This document shows positions 16,764 through 25,500 of a stretch of DNA of 64,000 bases, piece after piece. The position numbers and the translations under genes were made by a program. The notes under the pieces are model-generated. The model was not told the DNA's origin and did not search any database. It saw nothing but the letters and a program-made list of their open reading frames with translations. Source of the stretch: DASVNK01 sp036383895 (lineage in GTDB: Bacteria > Verrucomicrobiota > Verrucomicrobiia > Limisphaerales > SXQI01); NCBI GenBank assembly GCA_036383895.1, contig DASVNK010000025.1, positions 124,001-188,000 on the forward strand, read 5' to 3'. Position 1 is the stretch's first letter. Each line of letters opens with the position of its first letter.

Positions 16764-17222
16764 GTGAATCCATATCGAATCTCGATTTCACTTCGAGTGA
16801 GGCATCCGAGCAAAAGCGCGATCGAGATCTGTACGAGGCTCGATCTGCAACCGAAACACAGTTGGACCGTAGGATGCCCGCGCTACATGACATCCGGCGA
16901 GGTAATCACAGCCAGCGCCTCGGACACTTACTGTTGCTTCAAAATTCCCGGACTCATCACCGGACACATGGAGGAGCTTGAACCTCAAGGTGGCGGCTTG
17001 AACGGAAAACTCTGGACTGCAATTCAGGGGCTCAAAGAGAAGCGAGAATTCCTGCGCGAAATCGCAGACACCGGCGGCGCAAATGAATTCTTCGTCGGCT
17101 GCTTTCTCGATAAAAACTCGGGTGAGATTTTAGATTGGCAGGTCCTTTCGTACCTGGCGGACTTTCGGATCACTCTGGCGCTGGATATGTATCCATATAT
17201 CCCAAACACTGAGAATTGGTGA
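16764..17222 (+). CDS. DUF4279 domain-containing protein
   Basis: 152 aa from a GTG at 16764 with GGAATAAA upstream as a weak RBS. The order of motifs fits DUF4279: SLRVRHPSKSAIEICTRLDL near the start, the PKHSWTVGCP turn, and a C-terminal strand ITLALDMYPYIP. Members are small immunity- or stress-related proteins of unknown biochemical role. It diverges from the phage-head module and has no obvious operon partner apart from the small membrane protein that follows. Confidence 0.7.
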   Translation: MNPYRISISLRVRHPSKSAIEICTRLDLQPKHSWTVGCPRYMTSGEVITASASDTYCCFKIPGLITGHMEELEPQGGGLNGKLWTAIQGLKEKREFLREIADTGGANEFFVGCFLDKNSGEILDWQVLSYLADFRITLALDMYPYIPNTENW

Positions 17223-17274
17223 GTCGGCAGATCTGGATGAACCTGTGGTCCGAAAGGTTGTCTCAGATACAGGT

Positions 17275-17784
17275 ATGTCGCTGGACCAGCCACCAATCCT
17301 GGTTAACAAGCCCGCAAAGAGAAGGAAACGATTCCGGTGGGAAGTCGCTTTTGTTTGCGCTTGTGTGCTGACGGTGGGCATCGGTCTGAAGTTGGGCTTG
17401 GACTGGTTAACCGGCGACCGTATGAAATTGCGCAACCAGGGAACCCGGAAAGAGCGAACGGAATATATCTTGGCTTTAACAAATCGGGCCGAGTTGGTCG
17501 CGACGTTATTCGATTGGGCGCGTTCAACGAATTCGGACGAACCGACAGAAGAAGCGCGAGCCGCAGCGCAAGCGTTCATTCGGCATCACCCGTTTTACAT
17601 GTCGACGATTACGAACAAAGCGAATCAGAAAGTGGGTGCCGAGATTCGCGCTCTGCTGCCGCGCGAAATGGACTTGGAGTATTTGTTTGTAGCAAACGAA
17701 GCCGGTGATTTGCCCGCCGGTTTCAGGCACTCGACGCAGGTCGACACGAACATCTTTATTTGGCAGACGAGGATGTATCGTTAG
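17275..17784 (+). CDS. Hypothetical single-span membrane protein
   Basis: 169 aa from the ATG at 17275; a GTG at 17245 would add ten residues. A basic stretch (KPAKRRKRFR) precedes one transmembrane helix (VAFVCACVLTVGIGLKLGL, residues ~23-41), giving a type II topology with a soluble domain outside. The soluble domain contains no motif I recognise. It starts 52 bp after the DUF4279 gene and may be cotranscribed with it. Confidence 0.6.
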   Translation: MSLDQPPILVNKPAKRRKRFRWEVAFVCACVLTVGIGLKLGLDWLTGDRMKLRNQGTRKERTEYILALTNRAELVATLFDWARSTNSDEPTEEARAAAQAFIRHHPFYMSTITNKANQKVGAEIRALLPREMDLEYLFVANEAGDLPAGFRHSTQVDTNIFIWQTRMYR

Positions 17785-17844
17785 CAGAATTCCTCCGGTT
17801 TGAGAGAGTGGACACGAAGCGGCCATTTCCCTACCATCCAACCC

Positions 17845-18483
17845 ATGCCAAGGATCACTTCGTTTTTCAGCGCTTGTGCTTTCGTCATTGCGCTTGCCAC
17901 TTCCGCTATCGGCGCCGAAAAGGGTAAGGCCATTTCCATTTTCGACGGGAAGACTTTCAAGGGTTGGGAAGGCGACACGAACAAGACCTTCAAAATCGTC
18001 GATAGCGCGATTGTGGGCGGGACGTTGAAAGAGAAAATTCCGCGCAACGAATTTCTCTGCACCACGCGCAATTACACGAACTTTATTCTCACGCTGAAGT
18101 TCAAGCTGGTGGGCGAAGGCGCGAATGCGGGCGTGCAGTTTCGCACGAAGCGCATTCCAAATCATCACGAGGTGAGCGGTTACCAGGCGGACATGGGCGA
18201 TCCCGAATGGTGGGGCTGCCTTTACGATGAATCGCGCCGGAACAAAATTCTCGCGAAGTCGGATGCGGCGGCGGTGAACAAAGTTTTGAAGCGCAACGAT
18301 TGGAACGAATACAAAATCAAAGCGAACGGAAAACAGATCACGCAATGGATCAACGGCGTGCAGACGATCGATTACACGGAGAAAGATCCTGGCATCGAGG
18401 AAAGCGGCGTGATCGCGGTGCAGATCCATTCCGGCCCGCCGAGCGAGGCTTGGTATAAGGACATCACGATCGAGGAACTTTAA
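17845..18483 (+). CDS. DUF1080 (3-keto-disaccharide hydrolase-type) protein, small
   Basis: 212 aa from the ATG at 17845, which begins a signal peptide (FFSACAFVIALATSAIGA). The mature part starts with AISIFDGKTFKGWEGD, the diagnostic DUF1080 opening, and continues as a concanavalin-like sandwich (NAGVQFRTKRI, EWWGCLYDESR, ITQWINGVQTIDY, IAVQIHSGPPSEAWYKDI). DUF1080 proteins are secreted sugar-binding or 3-keto-glycoside-cleaving proteins abundant in the PVC group. It is followed 18 bp later by a second DUF1080 gene, so they likely work together. Confidence 0.9.
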   Translation: MPRITSFFSACAFVIALATSAIGAEKGKAISIFDGKTFKGWEGDTNKTFKIVDSAIVGGTLKEKIPRNEFLCTTRNYTNFILTLKFKLVGEGANAGVQFRTKRIPNHHEVSGYQADMGDPEWWGCLYDESRRNKILAKSDAAAVNKVLKRNDWNEYKIKANGKQITQWINGVQTIDYTEKDPGIEESGVIAVQIHSGPPSEAWYKDITIEEL

Positions 18484-18501
18484 TTTTACGGGACTGATTT
18501 T

Positions 18502-19320
18502 ATGAAACTGAATTCATTGGCGAATACATTCTCCATCGCGGCGTTGCTCATCGCGCCGTTCACTTCGTTCGCGGATGTCGGCGTCGGCGCGAAACCGATC
18601 GAAGGCGCGGAGGTGATCATCGACGGCAAACGCGAAACGCTGGACGAGAAGTGGACTTATTGGGAAGGGCCTGGATTTAAATCATCGCTGCCGATTAAAT
18701 GGAAGATTGTCGAGGATCCGGTCGATGGCGGCATGTGCGTGATGACGGACGATCCGGTCGCGAAGGGCGGCAAATACGGCACGGCCGACATCGTCACAAA
18801 AAAGAAATACGGCGATTTCCGTCTGCATATTGAGTTTCTGATCATGAAGCCCGGCGGCAACAGCGGTGTGTATCTGCAGAATCGTTACGAAATCCAGGTG
18901 CTCGACGGCGACAAAACCAAGCACGGCCTGGGCGCGATCATCAACGAATCGGAGTCGCCCTATCACGCTTACAACGGCGTCGGCCAATGGAACGCCTACG
19001 ATTTCGTCTTCCGCGCCGCGCGTTTCAAGGACGGCAAACGCGTCGAACCCGCACGTGTGACGATGTATTTCAACGGCCAGAAAGTTCACGTCGATCAGCC
19101 CATCCAACAGGTCTGGGGCGGCCCGAATTCAGCAGTCGATGGCGGCAACGATAAGGGCAAAGGAGTGACCGACACCAAGGAAGGTTTGAAGCTCCAGAAC
19201 GAAGGCCACGATGTCCGCTATCGCAACACCTGGATCAAGGAACTCGACTTGAAAGAGCCTAGCACCGACTTCACCGAGCCCGCGACGAAAGCGAGCGCGG
19301 CAAAGCCCGCCGCAAAATAG
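18502..19320 (+). CDS. DUF1080 protein, larger paralogue
   Basis: 272 aa with a signal peptide ending FTSFADV. The body is the same jelly-roll as the upstream gene: KKYGDFRLHIEFLIMKPGGN, GVYLQNRYEIQVLD, QWNAYDFVFRAARF and MYFNGQKVHVDQP, ending with RNTWIKELDL. The C-terminal 20 residues are a low-complexity Ala/Lys/Thr tail. The direct tandem with the smaller paralogue suggests duplication and divergence, probably acting on the same extracellular carbohydrate. The activity itself is unproven for either. Confidence 0.9.
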   Translation: MKLNSLANTFSIAALLIAPFTSFADVGVGAKPIEGAEVIIDGKRETLDEKWTYWEGPGFKSSLPIKWKIVEDPVDGGMCVMTDDPVAKGGKYGTADIVTKKKYGDFRLHIEFLIMKPGGNSGVYLQNRYEIQVLDGDKTKHGLGAIINESESPYHAYNGVGQWNAYDFVFRAARFKDGKRVEPARVTMYFNGQKVHVDQPIQQVWGGPNSAVDGGNDKGKGVTDTKEGLKLQNEGHDVRYRNTWIKELDLKEPSTDFTEPATKASAAKPAAK

Positions 19321-19324
19321 GTTT

Positions 19325-19346
19325 GTAGGGGACGACGTAAGGAGTC
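19325..19346. repeat. GACGTGAGGAGTC repeat, single arm
   Basis: GTAGGGGACGACGTAAGGAG begins a copy of the repeat arm of 6522-6601 with one change from the consensus (GTAAGG for GTGAGG). No inverse arm is nearby. It occupies the spacer between the convergent DUF1080 and DUF362 genes. Confidence 0.75.
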
Positions 19347-19365
19347 CTTCCTCCGTCCCTAGCGA

Positions 19366-20406
19366 TTAATTAATCGCCGCTGACGAATTCGCCCCAAGCC
19401 GCAAACGCTCCGTGCGAATGCGGTTCGTCTCGGCAATTCCCAGATCCATCAGCGCAGCGTTTGAGTAAATCTGCAACGTCGCTTTCGAAGTCTTGCGATC
19501 ATCGCGAAACCGATCGATCGTCTGAATTCCCAACATATCCAACGCGACCGGATCTTTGCTCATCCAAAGTTCGTTCAGCACCGCGGAGTAATGCGAATAG
19601 ACGCGTTCCTCCCCGCGATACTGGCAGACCAGCGCGTCGACAATATTCAGCGCCACGCGATCGGTGAGTTCCGGCATCGCGTAAATTTCCGGCACCGCCG
19701 TCGCGAGCCGTTCCGGATCTTCAAAGCGCAACGTATTATCCACACCGCCCATCGCCAGCGAATACAACGCACCGGAAACTCCCGCCTGGTTATGGTTCAG
19801 TAACGGCGTGACGTTAACGATCTTCGTGATCCGCTTCGTGAGTAATTTACTGACAAACGAATTCCGCCCCACCCCTTCGCCCTTTTTCCCGAAATCCAAA
19901 TCGCCATAAACCAACTTCCCCAGCAGCGGCGTCGGATAAAAAACCTTCTCGTCGTAACCCGCATCCTGCGCGCCTTCCACCGCCACCCCATACTTCTCCC
20001 CGAGCCGATCGTATCCCGCCAACCGCAGATCAACATACCTGCGATCCCAAATCACAATCCGCTCCTTCGCAATCCCCGCCCGCAACATGCTCTCGATCAA
20101 AGCGCCGACCACTGCCGGCCGCGTCCCGCTCATCGAACCCGGCGCGGAATGGACTTTTATGCCGATCACGTCCTGGGTTGAGGCCAAATTCTTCCACGCC
20201 GAAAATTCATTTTCCGCTCCCGTGAAGCGCAAAAGCCCTTCGCGCACCATCGTTGAAACAATTTCGGCCTGCGGCGTAAAAGCCTGCGTTGCAGAAGGAT
20301 GCTCAACCACCAGCACACGCGCAGACGCCGGTTCAGCGCCCTCCACCGCGCGCATTCCGAAAATCAGCGCGGCGGCAAAGATTACGTTGGCAATTACTTT
20401 GCTCAT
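19366..20406 (-). CDS. DUF362-family secreted protein
   Basis: 346 aa from the ATG at 20406, which opens a signal peptide (VIANVIFAAALIFGMRAVEG). The longer frame to 20490 overlaps the divergent TPR gene. The core matches DUF362: TQDVIGIKVHSAPGSMSGTRP, AGIAKERIVIWDRRY, TKIVNVTPLLNHNQAGVSGAL and a C-terminal SKDPVALDMLGI. Ferredoxin-type clusters seen in some members are absent. The role is unknown; it is probably periplasmic. The promoter must lie in the 65-bp gap shared with the divergent TPR gene. Confidence 0.8.
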   Translation of the reverse strand: MSKVIANVIFAAALIFGMRAVEGAEPASARVLVVEHPSATQAFTPQAEIVSTMVREGLLRFTGAENEFSAWKNLASTQDVIGIKVHSAPGSMSGTRPAVVGALIESMLRAGIAKERIVIWDRRYVDLRLAGYDRLGEKYGVAVEGAQDAGYDEKVFYPTPLLGKLVYGDLDFGKKGEGVGRNSFVSKLLTKRITKIVNVTPLLNHNQAGVSGALYSLAMGGVDNTLRFEDPERLATAVPEIYAMPELTDRVALNIVDALVCQYRGEERVYSHYSAVLNELWMSKDPVALDMLGIQTIDRFRDDRKTSKATLQIYSNAALMDLGIAETNRIRTERLRLGANSSAAIN

Positions 20407-20471
20407 CCTGCAAAAGTAGACAATTGAGAGCTGCTCTGTATTCGCGGCTTTCTTGACGCACAGAATTGCGA

Positions 20472-22673
20472 ATGTTACCACCAAATTCAATGCCGACCAA
20501 TAAAAACTGGGCGCCGCTTACTCAATTGGCCCTCAGAGCCTTTCGCACCTTCCGCCAGGCGAAATCGTTATTTATTGCGGTGTGCACGATTTTCTTCCTG
20601 GTCGGCTGCCAACCGCCGGGACCCAAGTCCCTCCTCCTCGGCCAAAAATATCTCGAGGAAGGCAATTACGAGAAGGCGCTCAAATATCTCACTCGCGCTT
20701 CCGAATTGATGAAAGGTCATCCCCAAGTCTGGAATCACCTCGGCCTCGCCTATCACGGCCTGAAGAACCCCATCAAAGCGGTCGAGTCCTATCAATACGC
20801 GATTCGCATCGATCGCAATCTCCCAGCGCCCCACTACAATCTCGGCGTTCTCCTCCTCGAAGAAGGCCATTATCCCCAGGCCATTTCCGAACTGAACGCC
20901 TTCGTCACGTTACAAACTAATTCTCCCGCCGGCTGGACCAAGCTCGGCACCGCGCTCGTTCGCGCCAAACGCGCCGATGAAGCCGACCGCGCCCTGAACA
21001 TCGCACTCCGCCTTGAACCGAAAAACGCCGAAGCCCACAACAATCTCGGTCTCGCCCACATTCAGCGCAAACGTCCGCGCGATGCGATGATCGCCTTCAA
21101 CAACGCGCTCCAGGATAATCCAACTTACGCGCCCGCCGTCCTGAACCAGGCCATCACCGCGCAGCAACATTTCGGCAACAAGCAACTCGCGCTCGAACGT
21201 TACAAGGCCTATCTCACCACCAGGCCCGACGCGCAGACTGCCGCCCTCGTCCAGGAAACGATCAGCAATTTGGAAAAAGAAATCGCCGGCATCGCAGTCG
21301 CAACCAAACCTGTCGAAGGCGATCCCTTCACCGCTTTCCTGCGCAAAAACGAACCAGCCAAGCCGACCGCTGCCGCGACACCAACGAACGCCGCGTCTCC
21401 GACCAACGTTGCCACACGCACCGCGCCCGCAACAAACACCGTCGCCAGCAAAACCTCTCACACCACGAACACCGCACCTCGCATCGCCGCCGCCGCCACC
21501 AACACACCTTCCACAAACGTCACCGTCGCCGCCGCGGTTCAAACGAACGCCGCCCCGAAAAAACAACTCGTCGAAGCAAAGCCCACGACTCCTGTCGCTC
21601 CGACTCCCGCGCCTGCCACCAACGCAGTTGCTGCAGCCACTCCACCGAAAACTGAAGTTCCTCCAGTGACCGCAACCACGACCGTTGCCTCCACCGAAAA
21701 AAAGCCTGAACCAAAAACGGAAACCAAAACCGAACCGGAACCAGAGCCCGAACCGGCCGTCGAAGTGGAAGTCGTCAGCGTCGAAAAAGAACCCGATTTC
21801 AAACCCATCGCCGATCTCTCCGCCGTCAAAATCGCGGCCGCACCGCAACCTCAAACCGCACAACCCACCACCACCGCGCCCCAATCTTACGAAGACCGCC
21901 CTCTCATCCTCCCGCGCAAACAGCGCAAGCCCGAGGAAGAAAAACCCGGCATCTTAAGTCGCGTTAATCCAGTCCGCTGGTTCAAGGACGACCCCAAAAA
22001 AGTCGAGGAGGAAAAAAAGAATACTCAAACTTCCGTCGCCCCGCCGCCCGACCCCAAACCGCTCATCATCGCGCGGAATGACGAACCGCCCCCGCGACAA
22101 ACATATCGCGCTCCCACAAAACCAGTTGACCCGAAACCCGAGCCCGCTCGGGTTCTTGCGCGTTATCAGTATCGCAGAAACATCCCTCTTTCCGCCGGCA
22201 ATCGCAAAGCCGCCGAACAAGTTTTCCAGCGCGGCGTCGACGCGCACCAAGCCCGCAAATACGACGTCGCCATGGAAGCGTATCAAAACGCCAGCACGCT
22301 CGACCCCAGCTACTACGAAGCGCACTACAACCTCGGCCTCGCCGCCTATCAGGCCAAAAATCTCCCCCTCGCCCTCGCCGCCAGCGAACTCGCTCTCGCC
22401 GCAAAACCTTCCTCAAAAGACGCGCGCTACAATTTCGCCCTCACCCTCCGCGAAGCGAACTACCCCGCGGATGCTGCTCAGGAATTGACCAAATTACTCG
22501 AGGCGCATCCGGAGGAAGTTCGCGCCCACTTCGCCCTCGCCAATCTCTACGCCCAGCAACTCGATCAACCCGCCCTCGCCCGCAAACATTACCTCGCCGT
22601 CCTCGAACTGAATCCGAACCACTCCGACGCCGGCCAAATCCGCCAGTGGCTCGCGCTCAATCAGAAAAGCTAG
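20472..22673 (+). CDS. Large TPR lipoprotein with proline/threonine-rich middle
   Basis: 733 aa from the ATG at 20472 (20490 is also possible). A hydrophobic segment ends in the lipobox LVGC, so the protein is likely anchored to a membrane by lipidation. Residues ~45-270 hold about six TPR units (for example NYEKALKYLTRASEL, AHNNLGLAHIQRKRP). Residues ~285-560 are a low-complexity Ala/Thr/Pro/Asn linker with an acidic EPEPEPEPA run. A second TPR block of about four units fills the C-terminus (~575-730). It likely organises envelope complexes. The partner is unknown. Confidence 0.85.
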   Translation: MLPPNSMPTNKNWAPLTQLALRAFRTFRQAKSLFIAVCTIFFLVGCQPPGPKSLLLGQKYLEEGNYEKALKYLTRASELMKGHPQVWNHLGLAYHGLKNPIKAVESYQYAIRIDRNLPAPHYNLGVLLLEEGHYPQAISELNAFVTLQTNSPAGWTKLGTALVRAKRADEADRALNIALRLEPKNAEAHNNLGLAHIQRKRPRDAMIAFNNALQDNPTYAPAVLNQAITAQQHFGNKQLALERYKAYLTTRPDAQTAALVQETISNLEKEIAGIAVATKPVEGDPFTAFLRKNEPAKPTAAATPTNAASPTNVATRTAPATNTVASKTSHTTNTAPRIAAAATNTPSTNVTVAAAVQTNAAPKKQLVEAKPTTPVAPTPAPATNAVAAATPPKTEVPPVTATTTVASTEKKPEPKTETKTEPEPEPEPAVEVEVVSVEKEPDFKPIADLSAVKIAAAPQPQTAQPTTTAPQSYEDRPLILPRKQRKPEEEKPGILSRVNPVRWFKDDPKKVEEEKKNTQTSVAPPPDPKPLIIARNDEPPPRQTYRAPTKPVDPKPEPARVLARYQYRRNIPLSAGNRKAAEQVFQRGVDAHQARKYDVAMEAYQNASTLDPSYYEAHYNLGLAAYQAKNLPLALAASELALAAKPSSKDARYNFALTLREANYPADAAQELTKLLEAHPEEVRAHFALANLYAQQLDQPALARKHYLAVLELNPNHSDAGQIRQWLALNQKS

Positions 22674-22679
22674 TGGGGT

Positions 22680-23080
22680 GAGCGATTAGTTCGTTAAAGA
22701 ACGGTCGCAGTCCCGAAGGGACGTTTGAAAATAGCCCGGTCGCTTTAGCGCCGGGAACCCTTGAACGACCAGGTGTTAAATCCTGAAGGGACGGCTGACA
22801 GCCGCGCTGAGTTTAAACTAAATCACTCACCACACTAGCGGTTCTCGGTTTGAAGGAAATGACCAACACGAATGTAGCAACGTCGCACGTTGACGCGTAT
22901 GCGACGTCGCGAACGAGCTGACCTTTTAGCGGCAACTTTTACACAATGCCTCGCCTTCACCCCGAAGGGGTGTTCGGACAGTAGCCGGTCGGCAAGCGAG
23001 TCTTCGAGCGCAGCCACCGGTTTACAGCGTTTCTAGTCTTTGCACCCCGGCGGGGTGCTGGAGTTTCATCCACTTTTACG
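22680..23080. repeat. Repeat-filled spacer with CCGAAGGG and CCCCGAAGGGGTG hairpins
   Basis: About 470 bp without a credible gene. It holds several short palindromes: TCCCGAAGGGAC near 22711, GGTCGCTTTAGCGCCGGG near 22739, TCCTGAAGGGACGGCTGAC near 22781, CACCCCGAAGGGGTG near 22960 and GCACCCCGGCGGGGTGC near 23041. These are typical of REP-like or MITE-like elements in this phylum. No transposase is present. Confidence 0.65.
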
Positions 23081-23153
23081 CGCACTTCTAATCACACGCG
23101 ACCGGCTCGATTGCCCCCTCGCGATTTCCTAGATCCTCAGGTAGAATGTCCCC

Positions 23154-23753
23154 ATGAAAGCGCGCATTCTTCTCCTCGGGCTTTTCGCTTCGATTCAATT
23201 CCTTTGCGCCGACGTCATCGAGTGCGACAACGGTGACCGCTACAACGGCAAAGTCCTCTCGATGGACGAAAAGTCCGTCATCTTGCAGAACGCCATCACC
23301 GGCAAGCTCACCATTCCCCGCGCGCGCATCGTCTCGATCGGGTTTGGCGACAAACCCATCGCGCAAGCCACGCGCCCCGCCACGAACGCCATTCCGGTTA
23401 TTCCCCAGCGCCCCGGCGCCGTTCAATTCGACCCGAACACCGTCCAAAAAATCCAGCAGGAATATCTCGCCACCGCCACCCCCGAAGCGCAGCAGATGTT
23501 CAATCAAATGATCCAGGGCTTTGCCAGCGGACAGATGAACGTCGCCGACCTCCAATCCAAAGCCCGCAGCACCCTCCAGGAACTTCGCCAGGCTCAAAAG
23601 GAACTCGGCGACGACGAAATGGCCGGGCTCTTGGATTCCTACGGCGCGATCCTCGAAAACTTTCTCCGCGCCGCGCCCGCCACCACGGCAAACCAATCCC
23701 TTCCCCGAACAACACCAACACTGCCAACACCACCCGTTACGGACGACGAATAG
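23154..23753 (+). CDS. Uncharacterised secreted protein
   Basis: 199 aa with a signal peptide (ILLLGLFASIQFLCA). The first 60 mature residues (ECDNGDRYNGKVLSMDEKSV, then ITGKLTIPRARIVSIGFG) look like a small SH3- or LSM-like beta-barrel of the kind found in many PVC secreted proteins. The middle is Ala/Thr/Pro-rich. The end contains a helical QAQKELGDDEMAGLLDSYGA stretch. No known family was recognised, and there is no operon partner. The stop is 1 bp from the convergent hydrolase stop. Confidence 0.75.
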   Translation: MKARILLLGLFASIQFLCADVIECDNGDRYNGKVLSMDEKSVILQNAITGKLTIPRARIVSIGFGDKPIAQATRPATNAIPVIPQRPGAVQFDPNTVQKIQQEYLATATPEAQQMFNQMIQGFASGQMNVADLQSKARSTLQELRQAQKELGDDEMAGLLDSYGAILENFLRAAPATTANQSLPRTTPTLPTPPVTDDE

Positions 23754-23754
23754 C

Positions 23755-24795
23755 TCAAAGGTTCCGCGCAAAGAAATCCATCGACTGCCGCATCGCCCGC
23801 CGCGACGTCAGAATACTGATGTGCCCCTGCGGCTGCTTTTCCCAGCGCGGCAACTTCCAGTCACGCGCCAGCTCCGCGTAAGTCTCCTCCGGCACAAATA
23901 AATCATACCCGCTCTCCACCAACTGCACCCCCTCGGGCGCAATCCGTAGCCGCTGCCTCGTCAAATTCAACGCCGACAAATCCAATCGCTCAGCCGCCAT
24001 ACTACTTCGGATCGGATGACAGAACGCCAATTCCTTCACCGCGCGCTCTAAATCAATCACCGGCGTCGTCAGCACCGCCGCCTTCGCAAAATCCGTCTGG
24101 CACACATAAAGCCCCGCCAGCCACGCCCCCAACGAAAATCCCCAAATCCCCACGCTCGGGCATCCCTGCGCCTTCGCCCAACGCCCCAGCGCATCAAAAT
24201 CCGCCAGCGCCTGCCGCGTCGCCTCCAACATCCCCACCAGGTCGTCCGAAATAAAATCACGCATGCCATTCCGCTCAAGCGGTCGCCGATGCAAATGATA
24301 CGGCAACTCAATCAACGCCGCGTTCAACCCACGCCGATTCAACGCCCGCGCCACCCACGGCAACCCATACAAAAAATGCAACTCCGCATTCCACCCGTGC
24401 ACCAAAATCACCAGCGGGCGCGTCGCCCAACTCTTTCGCGTTCGGAAAAGTTTCCCATGCACCGTATTGTTCTTCTGCTGCGGTGTCTCCACCGCCGATG
24501 CAAACGTGAACGCATCCTTCTCGTGCAACTTCAATTGACCGGTACTCCCGCCCGGCGCCAAAAAGTCAGCGCGACCCAGGAGTTCCCTTGCGCGACTTAC
24601 CAACGCCGGTCGCGGCACTCCTTGCGGCAGACTTTCCGCCGCCACCTTGATCGCCTGCCGGTCTATCAGTTGTTTTACACCTCGCAACCGCCCTTTAAGT
24701 AGCACCTGCCTTCCAAACAGGATAGACCCGCTTAAAATGCCCGCGGTTCCTCCGAACCCTTTGAACTCTCGGATCTCAAATCTCCACCCAACCAC
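23755..24795 (-). CDS. Alpha/beta hydrolase (ABHD18/DUF2048-like)
   Basis: 346-aa predicted serine hydrolase. The oxyanion-type motif LVILVHGWNAE is followed by the nucleophile elbow GIWGFSLGAW with the catalytic Ser. Candidate acid and His are in the C-terminal part (YDLFVPEE and PQGHISIL). A PYHLHRRPLERNGMRDF insert in the cap region resembles the DUF2048 group. The N-terminal ~40 residues look extended and the start (GTG 24795) is uncertain. The substrate is unknown. It is transcribed towards the secreted-protein gene and stands alone. Confidence 0.8.
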   Translation of the reverse strand: MVGWRFEIREFKGFGGTAGILSGSILFGRQVLLKGRLRGVKQLIDRQAIKVAAESLPQGVPRPALVSRARELLGRADFLAPGGSTGQLKLHEKDAFTFASAVETPQQKNNTVHGKLFRTRKSWATRPLVILVHGWNAELHFLYGLPWVARALNRRGLNAALIELPYHLHRRPLERNGMRDFISDDLVGMLEATRQALADFDALGRWAKAQGCPSVGIWGFSLGAWLAGLYVCQTDFAKAAVLTTPVIDLERAVKELAFCHPIRSSMAAERLDLSALNLTRQRLRIAPEGVQLVESGYDLFVPEETYAELARDWKLPRWEKQPQGHISILTSRRAMRQSMDFFARNL

Positions 24796-24799
24796 AACC

Positions 24800-25310
24800 T
24801 TCAGTCCAAAACATCAAGCCCACCCACACCACGGGAGGGGCGCGTTCCACCCGCGCCCCACTTCAACTTCGCGCGACGCGTTCGATTCAACCAACGCCGC
24901 TCCAGCAGACAAAAAACTTTCCCATTCAACGCGCGTGTTCTCGCCGTGTGGCGAAGAGCAAAAGTGTTCAACCGTGCTGACTGCGAGTTACGGCACCGTC
25001 TCGGTGCCAGTTTGGCGAGTAACACCGACCGCCCAGCAGACCCAAACCCGCTTTTTGAAATCTCTAATTTCAAATCTCCATTCCATCCCAGACAACCCAA
25101 ACACCCAACCTTCAGCCCACGCCATCCCTTCCCACTACGCCCCCCATTCATATTAACGGAGGGACGAGCTCCGGGAGTCCCATACTGACATCGCGCGACG
25201 CGGCCAATGACAACCACGCCGCCCAGCAGACCGAAAACCGTACTCATCTCCTCTCCCAGCAGCGGGGTTTGACAGCGAGTTCCCCGGCGGCTCGAAATTC
25301 AAGTCGCCCC
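24800..25310. repeat. Repeat-rich spacer with two diverged copies of a ~45-bp unit
   Basis: No credible gene. The segments at 24867-24911 and 25188-25234 share TCGCGCGACGCG, an AACCACGCCGC-like block and CCAGCAGAC. A third CCCAGCAGACC occurs near 25033. GAGGGACGAGCTCCGGGAG (25159-25177) resembles another dispersed palindrome. The region separates the minus-strand hydrolase from the plus-strand phage-type cluster. Confidence 0.55.
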
Positions 25311-25342
25311 CTCACCTTCGATCAAATCAACTTCTTTCCCTG

Positions 25343-25369
25343 TTGACACAATCCCGCCTATTGTATAAT
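25343..25369 (+). promoter_or_regulatory. Promoter with perfect -35 and -10 hexamers
   Basis: TTGACA (25343-25348) and TATAAT (25364-25369) both match the housekeeping sigma consensus exactly. The 15-bp spacer is shorter than the ideal 17. It faces the lipoprotein-small protein-terminase cluster and would give a leader of about 125 nt before the ATG at 25501. Confidence 0.65.
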
Positions 25370-25400
25370 TTCAACCTCAAAGCTGGTATTCAGCGTGTCT

Positions 25401-25468
25401 GAAGTGCGCCTCGAGTGAGGTTTACTTCACGCCCGCTACTCAAGCGAGGCAGTCCTACTGTTGGACTT
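25401..25468 (+). promoter_or_regulatory. Two hairpins in the leader of the terminase cluster
   Basis: TGAAGT...CCTC-GAGT-GAGG...ACTTCA (25401-25430) is a nested stem with symmetric internal loops. AGTCC-7 nt-GGACT (25452-25468) is a second stem. Both lie between the strong promoter and the lipoprotein ATG, whose RBS (GAAAGGGA) follows. They could form a regulated leader. No known riboswitch class was recognised. Confidence 0.45.
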
Positions 25469-25500
25469 CTTCCCCAGCTTCTAACCCGAAAGGGACCGTT

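Noticed and set aside
20910..21884. A 324-codon minus-strand frame rich in Gly/Arg/Phe.
   Set aside because: It is antisense to the TPR lipoprotein's low-complexity linker; the composition is what the mirror of an Ala/Thr/Pro-rich segment gives.
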